Shown: positions 1 to 9,036 of the stretch, piece by piece
How positions within the stretch are numbered: the first letter of the stretch is position 1
Layout: every line of letters starts with the position of its first letter
Source of the DNA: Neisseria brasiliensis
GTDB taxonomy: Bacteria > Pseudomonadota > Gammaproteobacteria > Burkholderiales > Neisseriaceae
Length of the DNA: 64,000 bases
Direction: 5' to 3'
NCBI RefSeq assembly: GCF_009671065.1
Contig: NZ_CP046027.1
Coordinates: forward strand, 248,001-312,000
The notes under the pieces: model-generated
What the model was told of the DNA's origin: nothing
Seen by the model: only the letters and a program-made list of their open reading frames with translations
The model's database searches: none
Translations under genes and position numbers: made by a program

Positions 1-88
1 TGAATGTTTTTATTAACCTGTTTCAGACGCTTCCCCACGTTTTGGCGATCATGCCACAGGCCGTCTGAAAACCTTTAGGAGCCTACAG

Positions 89-1285
89 ATGTCTCAAAAA
101 TTGATTTTGGTTTTAAACTGCGGCAGTTCATCGTTAAAAGGTGCTGTTTTGGATAACGACAGCGGCGACGTGTTGCTGAGCTGCTTGGCTGAAAAGCTGG
201 GCTTGCCTGATGCTTACATCACCTTCAAATTCAACGGCGAAAAACACAAAGTTGAATTGGCTGCCAATCCAAACCACACCGGCGCAGTGGAAGCCTTGAT
301 GGAAGAATTGAAATCACACGGCTTCGACAGCCAAATCGCTGCCATCGGCCACCGCATCGTCAGCGGCGGCGAAGAGTACAGCGAATCTACTTTGATTACC
401 GAAGATGTGATTGCCGGTATCGAAAAATGCATCCCATTGGCACCTTTGCACAACCCTGCCAACCTGCTGGGCGTGCGTGCCGCGCAAAACATTTTCAAAG
501 GCCTGCCAAATGTGGCCGTATTTGACACCGCGTTCCACCAAACTATGCCGGATCGCGCCTACATGTATGCCGTACCGCGCGAGTTGTACAGCAAATACGG
601 CCTGCGCCGCTACGGTTTCCACGGCACCAGCTACCGCTATGTGTCTGACGAAGCCGCCCGCTTCTTGGGTAAAGACAAAAACGATTTGCGCATGGTGATT
701 GCCCACTTGGGTAACGGCGCATCGATTGCCGCCATCGCCAACGGCGTATGCCAAGACACCAGCATGGGCTTGACCCCGCTAGAAGGCTTGGTAATGGGTA
801 CGCGCTCAGGCGACGTTGACCCAGCGGTATTCGGTTTCTTGGCTGAAAACGCCAACATGACCATCGCGCAAGTGACCGATATGCTGAACAAAAAATCAGG
901 CTTGCTGGGCTTGTCTGAATTGTCGAGCGACTGCCGCACCATCGAAGAAGAAGCAGCCAACGGCCACTCTGGCGCAGTATTGGCGCTGGAAGTGTTCTGC
1001 TACCGCTTAGCGAAATACATCGGCAGCATGGCAGTTGCCGCAGGCGGTTTGGACGTATTGGCCTTTACCGGCGGTATCGGTGAAAACTCTGAATTGATCC
1101 GCAGCAAAGTATTGGGCTACTTGGGCTTCTTGGGCTTGAATGTCGATCAAGATGCCAACTTGGCAGCCCGCTTCGGCAATGCCGGTGTGATTACCACTGC
1201 CGACAGCAAAGCCGTTGCTGTGGTGATTCCAACCAACGAAGAATTGATGATTGCACACGACACCGCACGCTTGAGCGGCCTGTAA
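89..1285 (+). CDS. ackA: Acetate kinase
   Basis: Acetate kinase, which interconverts acetate plus ATP with acetyl phosphate in the cytoplasm. The 398 residues match the family length. Visible motifs are the N-terminal phosphate-binding LNCGSSSLK, the GHRIVSGGE block, FDTAFH near residue 145, HLGNGASIAA near 207, the DTSMGLTPLEG block and the adenosine-binding FTGGIGENS near 327. The usual GFHGTSH reads GFHGTSY here, a small deviation. The start follows an AGGAG ribosome site at 77-81. A DUS lies just upstream at about 60-70. No phosphotransacetylase gene is adjacent, so ackA looks monocistronic. It ends in a strong intrinsic terminator. Confidence 0.98.
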   Translation: MSQKLILVLNCGSSSLKGAVLDNDSGDVLLSCLAEKLGLPDAYITFKFNGEKHKVELAANPNHTGAVEALMEELKSHGFDSQIAAIGHRIVSGGEEYSESTLITEDVIAGIEKCIPLAPLHNPANLLGVRAAQNIFKGLPNVAVFDTAFHQTMPDRAYMYAVPRELYSKYGLRRYGFHGTSYRYVSDEAARFLGKDKNDLRMVIAHLGNGASIAAIANGVCQDTSMGLTPLEGLVMGTRSGDVDPAVFGFLAENANMTIAQVTDMLNKKSGLLGLSELSSDCRTIEEEAANGHSGAVLALEVFCYRLAKYIGSMAVAAGGLDVLAFTGGIGENSELIRSKVLGYLGFLGLNVDQDANLAARFGNAGVITTADSKAVAVVIPTNEELMIAHDTARLSGL

Positions 1286-1293
1286 TTCATCCG

Positions 1294-1329
1294 AAAAAAA
1301 AGCCCTGTTGATTGCAACAGGGCTTTTTT
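1294..1329 (+). terminator. Intrinsic terminator of ackA
   Basis: A perfect GC-rich stem AGCCCTGTTG / CAACAGGGCT with a short loop, flanked by A8 on the left and T6 on the right, starts 8 bases after the ackA stop. It could work in both directions. Confidence 0.92.
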
Positions 1330-2049
1330 GTATTTGTCTTAACCAGTTCAGCAAAAAAGTGGCCGTCTTTCAAGCAGGTGTGATACAGACTTCATCACCA
1401 GCTTTTCAGACGGCCTTTGCGTTTTCCGTAATAGTTTTTGGGAGATAATCGGATTTTTAAATCCTGTTGTTGTTTTGATTTGGTAAGATTCGTGTTACTT
1501 TTTTTATTCTGTAGATGTCACCACCATCCGAAGATGGTGATGACGTTTTCCCGCAATTTTATTGCTGAGTATTGCAACGGTTTCCCGTTTTATTACTTCC
1601 GCGTAATATGTTTGCTTTTTTCATGAAGAAACCCAACAGATTGCCGTATTTTCTTGCGCACCGTTTTGTTTCTTACTGACTATCAAGCAAAGTGTGTGCC
1701 AAAAATTTTAAAAGCACACTTTAAATTCATAATATATTGTTTTAAATATATAAAAATATATAAAATACCCATATATCATTAAATATCCATATTACCCGAT
1801 GGCACACAATTTCGGCAATATGCCTTTTTTTGTCATCTTTTGGTGATTCTCGGCAGGTATGATGTTACTTTTTTTGGCACATGACAGAATTTGTCACTTT
1901 TAATAGTTATTTCCAATAAGATAAAAATAAGCAATACGCTGCCATCAAATCTTGACTTAGGCCGTCTGAAATTTTCTAAGCACCTGATTAAGCAAAGAAA
2001 TTTCACCTGAAAATGATTTTGCTTTGTTCGATTCCCCATCCCATAAACA
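1330..2049. other. Gene-free AT-rich stretch with a strong hairpin
   Basis: About 720 bases without a convincing gene; short ORFs here have no ribosome site or recognisable product. It holds single DUS copies near 1407 and 1960, a very AT-rich tract at about 1725-1800, and a 12-bp stem at 1517-1544 (one mismatch) with loop CGAA. Read on the minus strand this is a C(UUCG)G tetraloop hairpin. No T-run follows on either strand, so it is not a plain terminator. No promoter is convincing. Confidence 0.5.
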
Positions 2050-2084
2050 AGGCCGTCTGAAAGTCATTTGCTTTCAGACGGCCT
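2050..2084. terminator. Inverted DUS pair, hairpin terminator
   Basis: AGGCCGTCTGAAAG and its reverse complement separated by 7 bases, directly behind the stop of the minus-strand DUF445 gene. This is the usual neisserial arrangement of two DUS as a terminator stem. There is no long T-run, so termination may be partial. Confidence 0.7.
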
Positions 2085-2097
2085 CAAACTTATCCCA

Positions 2098-3417
2098 CTA
2101 TCCCAACCATTGCGACACCACATAAATCACCAGCCCGACCAAGCCGCCGACCAGTGTGCCGTTGATGCGGATATACTGCAAATCCTTGCCAACGCTGAGC
2201 TCAAGTTTTTCCACCATTTGCGCGCTATCCCAGCTTTTCACTTTATCCGCCACAAATTGCGCGGCCTGTTCTTTATAGCGCATAACGAAATCGCGCACCA
2301 TCAGCGACAGGCGCACATCGACCCTGCGCATAAACTGCGGATAGGCTTCGGCCTGTGTCAGCATATGATCAAGCAGCTTTTGTAATTGTGCGGCGCACAA
2401 CGAATCGGTTTTGGCCACATCATTTTCTGCCCAGTTTTGCAGCCCTTTCCAGAAACTTTCCAAGCTGTTTTGCAAGGCCGGTGATTCGGCAATCTGCATT
2501 TTGGCCGCTTCCAAACGGCGGTGCCACAAGCGTGAAGTTTGCAGCCGCTCGATAATCGCATCGTATTGCTCGTCAAAACGGCGGCGCATGGCATTGTCGT
2601 CGCCCTGCATGGCCGCGGCCAAATAACCATCCGCCCAATCCAAAGCTTTGGCAGCCGCCCAATCATCCACTTTTTCCACCACCGTCGATTTCAGCGCGGC
2701 TTTAAATTTATCCCATGTACTCGGGGCATCGCTTTCGATTTTGGCCGCCCACTCGCGCAGGTTTTGCTCCAGCATTTCGCGCGTTTCCGGATTTTTCAGC
2801 CAGCGGCGCAATTGCTTCAATAAGCCGTAATACAGGGTTTCGTGCATGCCGTGGGCTTTAAGCAGAATCAGGCCGTCTGAAAGCGTTTTGGCAATTTTTT
2901 CACCGTTGTATTGCTGCGCCAACATCATGCCGGAAAAGCGCGCCACTTGCTCGGGCTTGGCAATATTCAGCAACAACGGAATCTGCTTGGCCGCCCACGG
3001 CAGCCATTGGCTGCGCACCGATTCACTTGCCAGCCAGCCCAACAACTTCTCACTCGGCTGCGCCTGATACACCCTGAGCGCAATCGGTTTGCCCTGCAAA
3101 AAGTTGTTTTCGATAAACCGCCCCAACTCATCGGCAATCCGCGCCTGATTGCGCGGCAAAATGGCGGTATGCGGAATCGGCAAGCCCAAAGGCCGTCTGA
3201 ACAGCGCAGTCACGGCAAACCAATCGGCCAGTGCACCCACCATCGCCGCTTCGGAAAAGGCTTTCACATACGCCAGCCAAGGATAATGCTTGAGATACAG
3301 CGTGGACAACACAAACAATACACAAGCAACCAGCAGCAAGCCGGTTGCCCAACGGCGGCTGCGACGCAACCGCGCCTTGGCCTGCGCCAAGCGCACTTCT
3401 GCCGATAATGTGTGCAT
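2098..3417 (-). CDS. DUF445 family membrane protein (YjiN-like)
   Basis: A 439-residue protein of the DUF445/YjiN family. It has two hydrophobic segments near residues 23-45 and 52-72 (with the family's ADWFAVTALFRRPLG block), a long charged and probably helical middle, and a C-terminal hydrophobic anchor rich in Gly and Val. This fits an inner-membrane protein with a large coiled or helical soluble part. The molecular function of the family is not established. It has no operon partner: a DUS hairpin follows and a repeat-rich gap precedes it. Confidence 0.85.
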   Translation of the reverse strand: MHTLSAEVRLAQAKARLRRSRRWATGLLLVACVLFVLSTLYLKHYPWLAYVKAFSEAAMVGALADWFAVTALFRRPLGLPIPHTAILPRNQARIADELGRFIENNFLQGKPIALRVYQAQPSEKLLGWLASESVRSQWLPWAAKQIPLLLNIAKPEQVARFSGMMLAQQYNGEKIAKTLSDGLILLKAHGMHETLYYGLLKQLRRWLKNPETREMLEQNLREWAAKIESDAPSTWDKFKAALKSTVVEKVDDWAAAKALDWADGYLAAAMQGDDNAMRRRFDEQYDAIIERLQTSRLWHRRLEAAKMQIAESPALQNSLESFWKGLQNWAENDVAKTDSLCAAQLQKLLDHMLTQAEAYPQFMRRVDVRLSLMVRDFVMRYKEQAAQFVADKVKSWDSAQMVEKLELSVGKDLQYIRINGTLVGGLVGLVIYVVSQWLG

Positions 3418-3487
3418 AATGTTCCTTTATGTGGCAACCAATAATGAAATTATAACGCAGGCCGTCTGAAACCGCTTGCCCTCATTT

Positions 3488-3815
3488 GCTTAATTTTTAG
3501 GCATGGTATTTTTATGTTGAGATTTCATCAAGATAGATGAGTTATCAACAGAATGCACACAATGCTTGCCAGCGATACTGTGATCAAACACAATCCCTGC
3601 TTAAATTTTAAGCAGAATTATTTTTCGTTTATCTTTCAATAGCCAAGGCGATTTATACACAGGCTGCACACAGTTTTGATGATGGGAATTGTGTGTTTTT
3701 TATTTCAGACGGCCTTGTTTTCCATATTATTAATCTGCTTAAATTTTAAGCAATTTAATTTTTCATATATCTTTCAAAGCCCAAACCTACTTTTCCACAG
3801 CTTGCTGACAGCTTG
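3488..3815. repeat. Three degenerate direct repeats, each with a palindrome and a DnaA-box-like 9-mer
   Basis: Three units start at 3488, 3599 and 3737. Units 2 and 3 begin with the identical odd palindrome GCTTAAATTTTAAGC (3599-3613, 3737-3751); unit 1 has the degenerate GCTTAATTTTTAGGC (3488-3502). Exactly 54 bases after each palindrome start sits a DnaA-box-like 9-mer: TTATCAACA (3542), TTATACACA (3653) and TTTTCCACA (3791). Similarity continues about 15 bases further (ACAG..TGCACACA-like). Units 2 and 3 align without gaps over about 80 bases. The gap between DUF445 and trxA is otherwise AT-rich and without genes. The role is unknown; a replication-origin-like or DnaA-binding cluster is an inference. 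Confidence 0.75.
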
Positions 3816-3847
3816 TCTCAATATTCTGTCTATATCTTTTCTATGGC

Positions 3848-3888
3848 AAAAAGGCCGTCTGAAACCATATGGTTTCAGACGGCCTTTT
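3848..3888 (-). terminator. DUS-pair terminator of trxA
   Basis: A nearly perfect 41-base palindrome built from two inverted AG-DUS around a central CCATATGG, flanked by A-run and T-run on its two sides. It lies 15 bases past the trxA stop on the minus strand. Confidence 0.85.
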
Positions 3889-3903
3889 AAACTCACTCAA
3901 AAA

Positions 3904-4236
3904 TTAAGCGATAGACGCATCCAAGAATGCAGTCAATTGGCCTTTTGCCAACGCGCCCACTTTAGTGGCTACATTTTGACCGTCTTTGAATACCATCAAA
4001 GTCGGGATACCGCGCACACCGAATTGGTTCGGGGTATTTTGGTTGTCGTCGATGTTGATTTTAATCACTTTCACTTTACCTTGGTATTCAGCGGCAACAT
4101 CGTCCAAAATCGGGGCAATCATTTTGCAAGGGCCGCACCATGGTGCCCAGAAATCCAACAATACCGGCACGTCTGATTTCAAAACGTCTTGTTCGAAGTT
4201 GGCATCAGTGGTGTGTACAATCAGTTCGCTGCTCAT
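3904..4236 (-). CDS. trxA: Thioredoxin
   Basis: Thioredoxin 1, the general cytoplasmic disulfide reductase. From the chosen ATG it has 110 residues with the active site WAPWCGPCK near residue 30, the cis-proline segment GIPTLMVFKDG, and family-typical length. A longer frame upstream exists, but the start at 4236 has a good AAAGGA ribosome site and gives the standard N-terminus. It is single, followed by a DUS hairpin. Confidence 0.97.
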   Translation of the reverse strand: MSSELIVHTTDANFEQDVLKSDVPVLLDFWAPWCGPCKMIAPILDDVAAEYQGKVKVIKINIDDNQNTPNQFGVRGIPTLMVFKDGQNVATKVGALAKGQLTAFLDASIA

Positions 4237-4298
4237 AGTGTTTCCTTTCAGATGAGGGTTTTTGTATATTGGCAGAATAGGGCTAATGGCGGAAAATT

Positions 4299-5843
4299 TC
4301 AAGCCCCTGCGTGCAACAATAGATTTTGCGTATAAGCGGCATGAGGATTTGCAAACACCGCATCCAAATCCCCTTCTTCGACAATCTGCCCGTCTTTCAA
4401 CACCATCACGCGGTGCGACAGAGCGCGAATCACCGCCAAATCATGGCTGATGATGATGAGGCTCAAGCCGTGCTGACGCTGCAAATCGGCCAGCAAGGCC
4501 AAAATTTGCTGCTGCCATTGCACATCAAGCGCGCTGGTCGGCTCGTCGAGCACCAAAATTTTCGGGCGCACAATAATTGCGCGTGCAATGGCGAGACGTT
4601 GGCGTTGGCCGCCGGAAAACGCATGGGGATAACGCGTCATCACATCTTCAGGCAACCCGACTTGACGCAAGGTTTCTGCTACCCGCGCGTGCATGGCTTC
4701 GCGACTCAACTGCGGCTCGTGTACACGTAAGGCCTCGGCCACAATATCAAACACATTCATGCGCGGATTAAATGCGCCAAACGGGTCTTGAAACACCATT
4801 TGGATTTCTTTGCGCAATTCAGACCGCCATGCTTGGCCGTTGATTTTCAGACGGCCTTCCGACTCCATCAAACGCATTACCGCTTTGGCCAGCGCGGTTT
4901 TGCCGCTGCCACTCTCGCCGATAATGCCCAAGGTTTCGCCCGCTTTCAAATGAAAATCCAAGGGCTGCAGGAGCGTTTTGCGGCGTTTCTTAAACCAACC
5001 GGCCTGCTCTTTTACCGCCACGCTGATGGCTTCGCCTTCCAACACCGTCGCAGGATTTTGCGGCAAATCCACCACCTGCCGCACCGCGCCGGCATTGAGC
5101 AGCATTTTGGTGTATTCATGTTGAGGCCGTCTGAACACGTCTTCCACGCTACCCTGCTCGACAATGCGGCCATGCTGCATCACTACCACGTCATCGGCAA
5201 AACGGCGCACCAAATTCAAATCGTGGCTGATGTACACCAAAGTCATGCCGCGCGCCTGTTGCAAGCGCGACAATAAATCAAGAATCTGCGCCTGCACTGC
5301 CACATCCAGCGCGGTAGTCGGCTCATCGGCAATCAACAATTTCGGTTCTGCCGCCACCGCCATCGCAATCATCGCCCGCTGCCGCTGTCCGCCGGATAAT
5401 TGAAACGGATAGGCAAAGGCTTTTTCTTCGGGCTGCTGAATGCCGGTTTCACGCAACAGCTCCACGGCGCGCGCCCATGCCTGTTTGGCGGTCAATCCCA
5501 AATGCAGCGTCAACACTTCGGCAATTTGTTTGCCCACGCGCATCACGGGGTTTAAGGCCGTCATCGGCTCTTGGAACACCATGCCGATGTCGTGACCGCG
5601 CAGCTTTTGCAGATTACGCTCAGGTAGCGTCAACAAATCCGTGTCTTCAAATTTCAGACGGCCTGTTAACGACACCGCCGGATTCAGCCGCATGATACCC
5701 TGCGCCAACACAGTTTTGCCGCTGCCGCTCTCGCCGACAATCGCCAGCTTGCGCCCGGCTTGCACAGTAAGATTGATGTCGTGCAATACCTGTTTGCCCG
5801 GGAATGAAGCATTCAGATTTTCGATGTGTAAAATCGGGGTCAT
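4299..5843 (-). CDS. yejF: Peptide ABC transporter, double ATP-binding protein (YejF-like)
   Basis: Fused double ATPase of a Yej/Opp-type peptide importer. There are two ABC cassettes in one chain of 514 residues. Each has a Walker A GESGSGKT, a signature LSGGQRQR or FSGGQRQR, and a Walker B LLIADEPTTALD or ILVLDEPTSALD. Each half also carries the oligopeptide-type C-terminal extension. The start at 5843 (MTPILHIENLN) is chosen over an upstream ATG because the latter lies in the terminator hairpin of the preceding gene. The permeases YejE and YejB lie upstream on the same strand but are separated by an acyl-CoA ligase gene. No periplasmic binding protein gene is nearby. Confidence 0.92.
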   Translation of the reverse strand: MTPILHIENLNASFPGKQVLHDINLTVQAGRKLAIVGESGSGKTVLAQGIMRLNPAVSLTGRLKFEDTDLLTLPERNLQKLRGHDIGMVFQEPMTALNPVMRVGKQIAEVLTLHLGLTAKQAWARAVELLRETGIQQPEEKAFAYPFQLSGGQRQRAMIAMAVAAEPKLLIADEPTTALDVAVQAQILDLLSRLQQARGMTLVYISHDLNLVRRFADDVVVMQHGRIVEQGSVEDVFRRPQHEYTKMLLNAGAVRQVVDLPQNPATVLEGEAISVAVKEQAGWFKKRRKTLLQPLDFHLKAGETLGIIGESGSGKTALAKAVMRLMESEGRLKINGQAWRSELRKEIQMVFQDPFGAFNPRMNVFDIVAEALRVHEPQLSREAMHARVAETLRQVGLPEDVMTRYPHAFSGGQRQRLAIARAIIVRPKILVLDEPTSALDVQWQQQILALLADLQRQHGLSLIIISHDLAVIRALSHRVMVLKDGQIVEEGDLDAVFANPHAAYTQNLLLHAGA

Positions 5844-5860
5844 GATGGATTCCATAGCAT

Positions 5861-5888
5861 AAAAGCGTGATTGGCCAACCACGCTTTT
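5861..5888 (-). terminator. Terminator behind the acyl-CoA ligase gene
   Basis: Inverted repeat AAAAGCGTG / CACGCTTTT around TTGGCC, directly after the ligase stop on the minus strand and followed by T residues. It separates the ligase gene from yejF, whose start lies just beyond it. Confidence 0.75.
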
Positions 5889-5897
5889 CAGACGGCC

Positions 5898-7448
5898 TTA
5901 TCCGGCCGATTGCTCTGCTTGCAACTGCTGCTTCAATATGCGTTTCAACACCTTGCCGGTGGCGTTTTTTGGCAGCTCGTCTTTAAAATAAATGTGCTTG
6001 GGCACTTTAAAATTCGCCAGATTTTTACGCAAATAAGCGCGCACTTCTTTTTCATCCAGCGTCATTTTGTCTTTGATCTGCACAAAGGCAACGATTTCTT
6101 CATCGGCATATTGGTCTTTCACACCAATCACCGCCGCGGCTTCCACCGCATCCATTTTATACAGCACTTCTTCAATTTCGCGCGGATAAATGTTTTGGCC
6201 TTTGGAAATAATCAAATCTTTTTTGCGGTCGACAATGAAAATAAAGCCATCATCATCAATTTGCACCAAATCGCCTGTGCGCAGCCAGCCGTTGACAATC
6301 GCTTCATCGGTCGCGCCCGGCATATTCAGATAGCCCTGCATCACCGCATCGCTTTTGACGATGAGTTCACCCACGCCGCCTTTTTCCACTTCCATCAATT
6401 CGTCATCAACCGCTTTGATTTGGTAGCCCGGCAAGGGTTTGCCCACACTGCCGACTTTCTGCTGCTCCAGCGTGTTGACAGAAACCACCGGTGAACACTC
6501 GCTCAAACCATAACCTTCAATCAGTTTGGCTTTGGGGAACTTGGCCTTGAAATCCAAAATGGTTTGCTCGGCCAAAGGTGCACCCCCGCTCACAAACAAG
6601 CGCACACGATTGAACCAGCGGAAATACCACGGAATTTTCGCCTTGCCCATTGCGGTGTAAATCGCCGGTACACCCAAGAAAATGGTCGCGCGCTTGAGCA
6701 AAACCTGTTTCAACACATTGGAAAACGGAAACACCGATTTCACCAAGATAATCGAGCAGGCCATATAAATCGGCAGCAACACCATCGCCGTCAGCGTGAA
6801 GCTGTGGAACATCGGTAGGAACACGACAAAGCGGTCTTTACGCGAAATTTTAAACACCTGCTCCACGCCTTGCAGATTGGAAAACAGGTTTTTATAGGTA
6901 ATCAGCGCACCCTTAGGATGACCCGTGGTGCCCGATGTGTAGATAATGTGCGCCAAATCATCAATGGCGGGCTGATGGCTTAAATCCGGCTTTTCCGGAA
7001 ACGACAAAGCCGCCGAAAAATTGCCGTGTTTTGGATTAGCCAACGGTTTATCGCCGATCCAAATGATTTTCTCCAGCTTGGTTTTGTCTTCCAAGCCTTT
7101 GATTTCTTTCAGGCCGTCTGAAGCAAACAAAAACTTGGCACCGCAATCATTGAGAATATAGGCAAATTCATCGTTTTTCAAAAACGTGTTCATTGGCACC
7201 GCCACCGCGCCCAGCGCCGTAACAGCAAAGTAAGCCACGATAAATTCAGGTGAATTCGATACCGCCAGTGCCACTTTGTCGCTAAACTTTACATCAATGC
7301 TTTGCAAATAAGCGGAGACCGCATCGACTTTCTGCTTAAGCTCGCGATAGCTGATTTTTTCCTGATCATTGAAAATAGCTGTATTTTTGGCGGATTTATG
7401 GTTTGCCGCCGACAACATTTGGTAAAAATTACAATAAAGATAATTCAT
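5898..7448 (-). CDS. AMP-dependent acyl-CoA synthetase/ligase (FadD-like)
   Basis: ANL-superfamily adenylating enzyme of 516 residues, probably a long- or medium-chain fatty acid-CoA ligase. Visible: the P-loop-like IIYTSGTTGHPKGA near residue 170, the A5 motif EGYGLSECSP near 317, the A7 motif WLRTGDL near 392, the hinge DRKKDLIISKGQNIYP near 411, and the C-terminal catalytic lysine in PKNATGKVLKR near 500. Substrate chain length cannot be read from sequence. It sits between the permease and ATPase genes of a peptide ABC transporter, an unexpected place. A 172-base gap with a DUS separates it from yejE. Confidence 0.88.
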   Translation of the reverse strand: MNYLYCNFYQMLSAANHKSAKNTAIFNDQEKISYRELKQKVDAVSAYLQSIDVKFSDKVALAVSNSPEFIVAYFAVTALGAVAVPMNTFLKNDEFAYILNDCGAKFLFASDGLKEIKGLEDKTKLEKIIWIGDKPLANPKHGNFSAALSFPEKPDLSHQPAIDDLAHIIYTSGTTGHPKGALITYKNLFSNLQGVEQVFKISRKDRFVVFLPMFHSFTLTAMVLLPIYMACSIILVKSVFPFSNVLKQVLLKRATIFLGVPAIYTAMGKAKIPWYFRWFNRVRLFVSGGAPLAEQTILDFKAKFPKAKLIEGYGLSECSPVVSVNTLEQQKVGSVGKPLPGYQIKAVDDELMEVEKGGVGELIVKSDAVMQGYLNMPGATDEAIVNGWLRTGDLVQIDDDGFIFIVDRKKDLIISKGQNIYPREIEEVLYKMDAVEAAAVIGVKDQYADEEIVAFVQIKDKMTLDEKEVRAYLRKNLANFKVPKHIYFKDELPKNATGKVLKRILKQQLQAEQSAG

Positions 7449-7620
7449 AAAGTTTTCTTATTGGAATGATTTGATATGCCCAGCATGAACGCCCGTTGGC
7501 GAGCCGCCTGTATTTTATAGAATCGGCATAAAGAAAGTAAGGCATCTCGCGTAAAAACAAGCAAGTTCTGATGAGATTTTCGGCAAACAGGCAAGATTAT
7601 TCGGCAAAGGCCGTCTGAAA

Positions 7621-8643
7621 TCAATTCCGCGCCCGCACGTCAAACGCATGGCGCAAGCCTTCGCCTACCATCACCAACAGCAGCAACATCACCGTCAACG
7701 CGCCGACTGCCGACAAGCCTATCCACCATGCATCGAGATTATCTTTGCCCTGCGCCAACAGTTCGCCCAAGCTGGCTTGCGAAGCGGGCACACCCAGTCC
7801 CAAAAAGTCCAAACTGGTTAAGGCCAATACCGCGCCGGAAATGCGGAACGGCAAAAATGCCAACACCGGCGTGAGGCTGTTGGGCAGAATGTGCCGCCAC
7901 ATAATCGTGCCGTTGCCCACGCCCATGCTTTTTGCCGCCAACACATAATCGGCCTGACGGTTTTTCAAAAATTCGGAGCGGACATAGTCCGACAAGCCCA
8001 TCCAGCCAAACAGCGACAGCAACAACAATAAAATCAGCAAGCTCGGATTAAAAAATGACGACAAAATAATCAGCAGATAAAGCTCGGGCAAACCGCCCCA
8101 GATTTCCAAAAAACGCTGAATCAGCAAATCGGTTTTTCCGCCGAAATAGCCCTGCACCGCGCCCATCACCACGCCGATAAACGTGGTAACGGCGGTCAAG
8201 GCCAAGGCAAACAGTAGCGAATCACGGAAACCATACACCAAACGCGCCAGCACATCGCGGCCGCGGTCGTCCGTACCCAACCAATGCCGTTCAGACGGCC
8301 TTGCCGGATCGGATTGGGTGTCGAAATCGTTTAAAGTGTTGGCGGCGTAAGGGTTAGGCAGGTAAAGGGCGAAATTGCCGTCGGACGTAATATTTTGGCG
8401 GATTAAGGGATCGAGATAATCGACAGGCGTGTCGAAATCGCCGCTAAATTCGGTTTCATGATAAGTATTGACGAGCGGAAAATAGGTTTTGCCCTGATAC
8501 TGAATCCACAGCGGCTTGTCGTTGCTCCACAGTGGCGCGGCCAACGCCACGGCAAACAGCACCGCCAGCACACGCAAGGCCAACCAACCGCGCTTGTGCT
8601 GCTTAAAAGCCTGCCATGTGGGATTTTGGGAAAGTGTCTTCAT
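7621..8643 (-). CDS. yejE: Peptide ABC transporter permease (YejE-like)
   Basis: Inner-membrane permease of the DppC/OppC/YejE class, 340 residues. It has an N-terminal transmembrane segment near 22-40, a long periplasmic loop (about 45-135) typical of YejE, then about five transmembrane segments and the EAA-type loop VRSEFLKNRQADYVLAAKSMG near 220. A DUS falls inside the coding sequence near 8290 (encoding part of the periplasmic loop). It lies downstream of yejB and a small lipoprotein-like ORF on the same strand. Confidence 0.93.
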   Translation of the reverse strand: MKTLSQNPTWQAFKQHKRGWLALRVLAVLFAVALAAPLWSNDKPLWIQYQGKTYFPLVNTYHETEFSGDFDTPVDYLDPLIRQNITSDGNFALYLPNPYAANTLNDFDTQSDPARPSERHWLGTDDRGRDVLARLVYGFRDSLLFALALTAVTTFIGVVMGAVQGYFGGKTDLLIQRFLEIWGGLPELYLLIILSSFFNPSLLILLLLLSLFGWMGLSDYVRSEFLKNRQADYVLAAKSMGVGNGTIMWRHILPNSLTPVLAFLPFRISGAVLALTSLDFLGLGVPASQASLGELLAQGKDNLDAWWIGLSAVGALTVMLLLLVMVGEGLRHAFDVRARN

Positions 8644-8656
8644 CGTTGTGCTTTTG

Positions 8657-8684
8657 AGGCCGTCTGAAAGGTTTCAGACGGCCT
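8657..8684. repeat. Inverted DUS pair
   Basis: AGGCCGTCTGAAA and its reverse complement meet almost without a loop between yejE and the 113-residue ORF. There is no T-run, so it is a weak terminator at best. Confidence 0.7.
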
Positions 8685-8685
8685 G

Positions 8686-9027
8686 TTACCATTCTTTTTC
8701 ATGCAGTAAAAAATCTGCCCGCTTGCCGTCATCAGTTGTAATCGTAATTTCAATATCGTTATCCAAACGCCAGCGGCGGTCGGTTACTTTACCCAATACT
8801 TTTGATTGACCTGTTTCATACGTGATGATGTATTGATTTTTATCGTTGACACCGCACATTCCACCGCAGCAAGTCCAGTTGGATAATTCTAAAGAATCAC
8901 CGCCTATCGGCCTTGCCCATACTTCACCGGTAATGGCTTTATCAGTCGTGCGGTATTGCGCATATATCCACCCTCCAGCAAATACAGCCAATACCATACC
9001 CAGTAAAATTTTACGTTTTCTGCTCAT
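8686..9027 (-). CDS. Small membrane-anchored protein of unknown function
   Basis: Not recognised with certainty. It has 113 residues with an N-terminal basic stretch (MSRKRK) and one hydrophobic segment at residues 8-22, then a soluble, beta-rich part with a CCGGMC cluster and a charged C-terminus. This suggests a protein anchored in the inner membrane with its body in the periplasm. The start is secure because AGGAGG stands five bases before the ATG. It follows the yejB stop by only 9 bases and so is probably co-transcribed with it, inserted between the two permease genes. Confidence 0.7.
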   Translation of the reverse strand: MSRKRKILLGMVLAVFAGGWIYAQYRTTDKAITGEVWARPIGGDSLELSNWTCCGGMCGVNDKNQYIITYETGQSKVLGKVTDRRWRLDNDIEITITTDDGKRADFLLHEKEW

Positions 9028-9036
9028 TTTTACCTC

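Noticed and set aside
314..754. Antisense ORF inside ackA
   Set aside because: Shadow frame of the strongly conserved ackA coding sequence; no ribosome site and no recognisable protein.
1438..1626. 62-codon ORF behind ackA
   Set aside because: Cys/Phe-rich, no ribosome site, covers the strong hairpin and a poor codon pattern; more likely non-coding.
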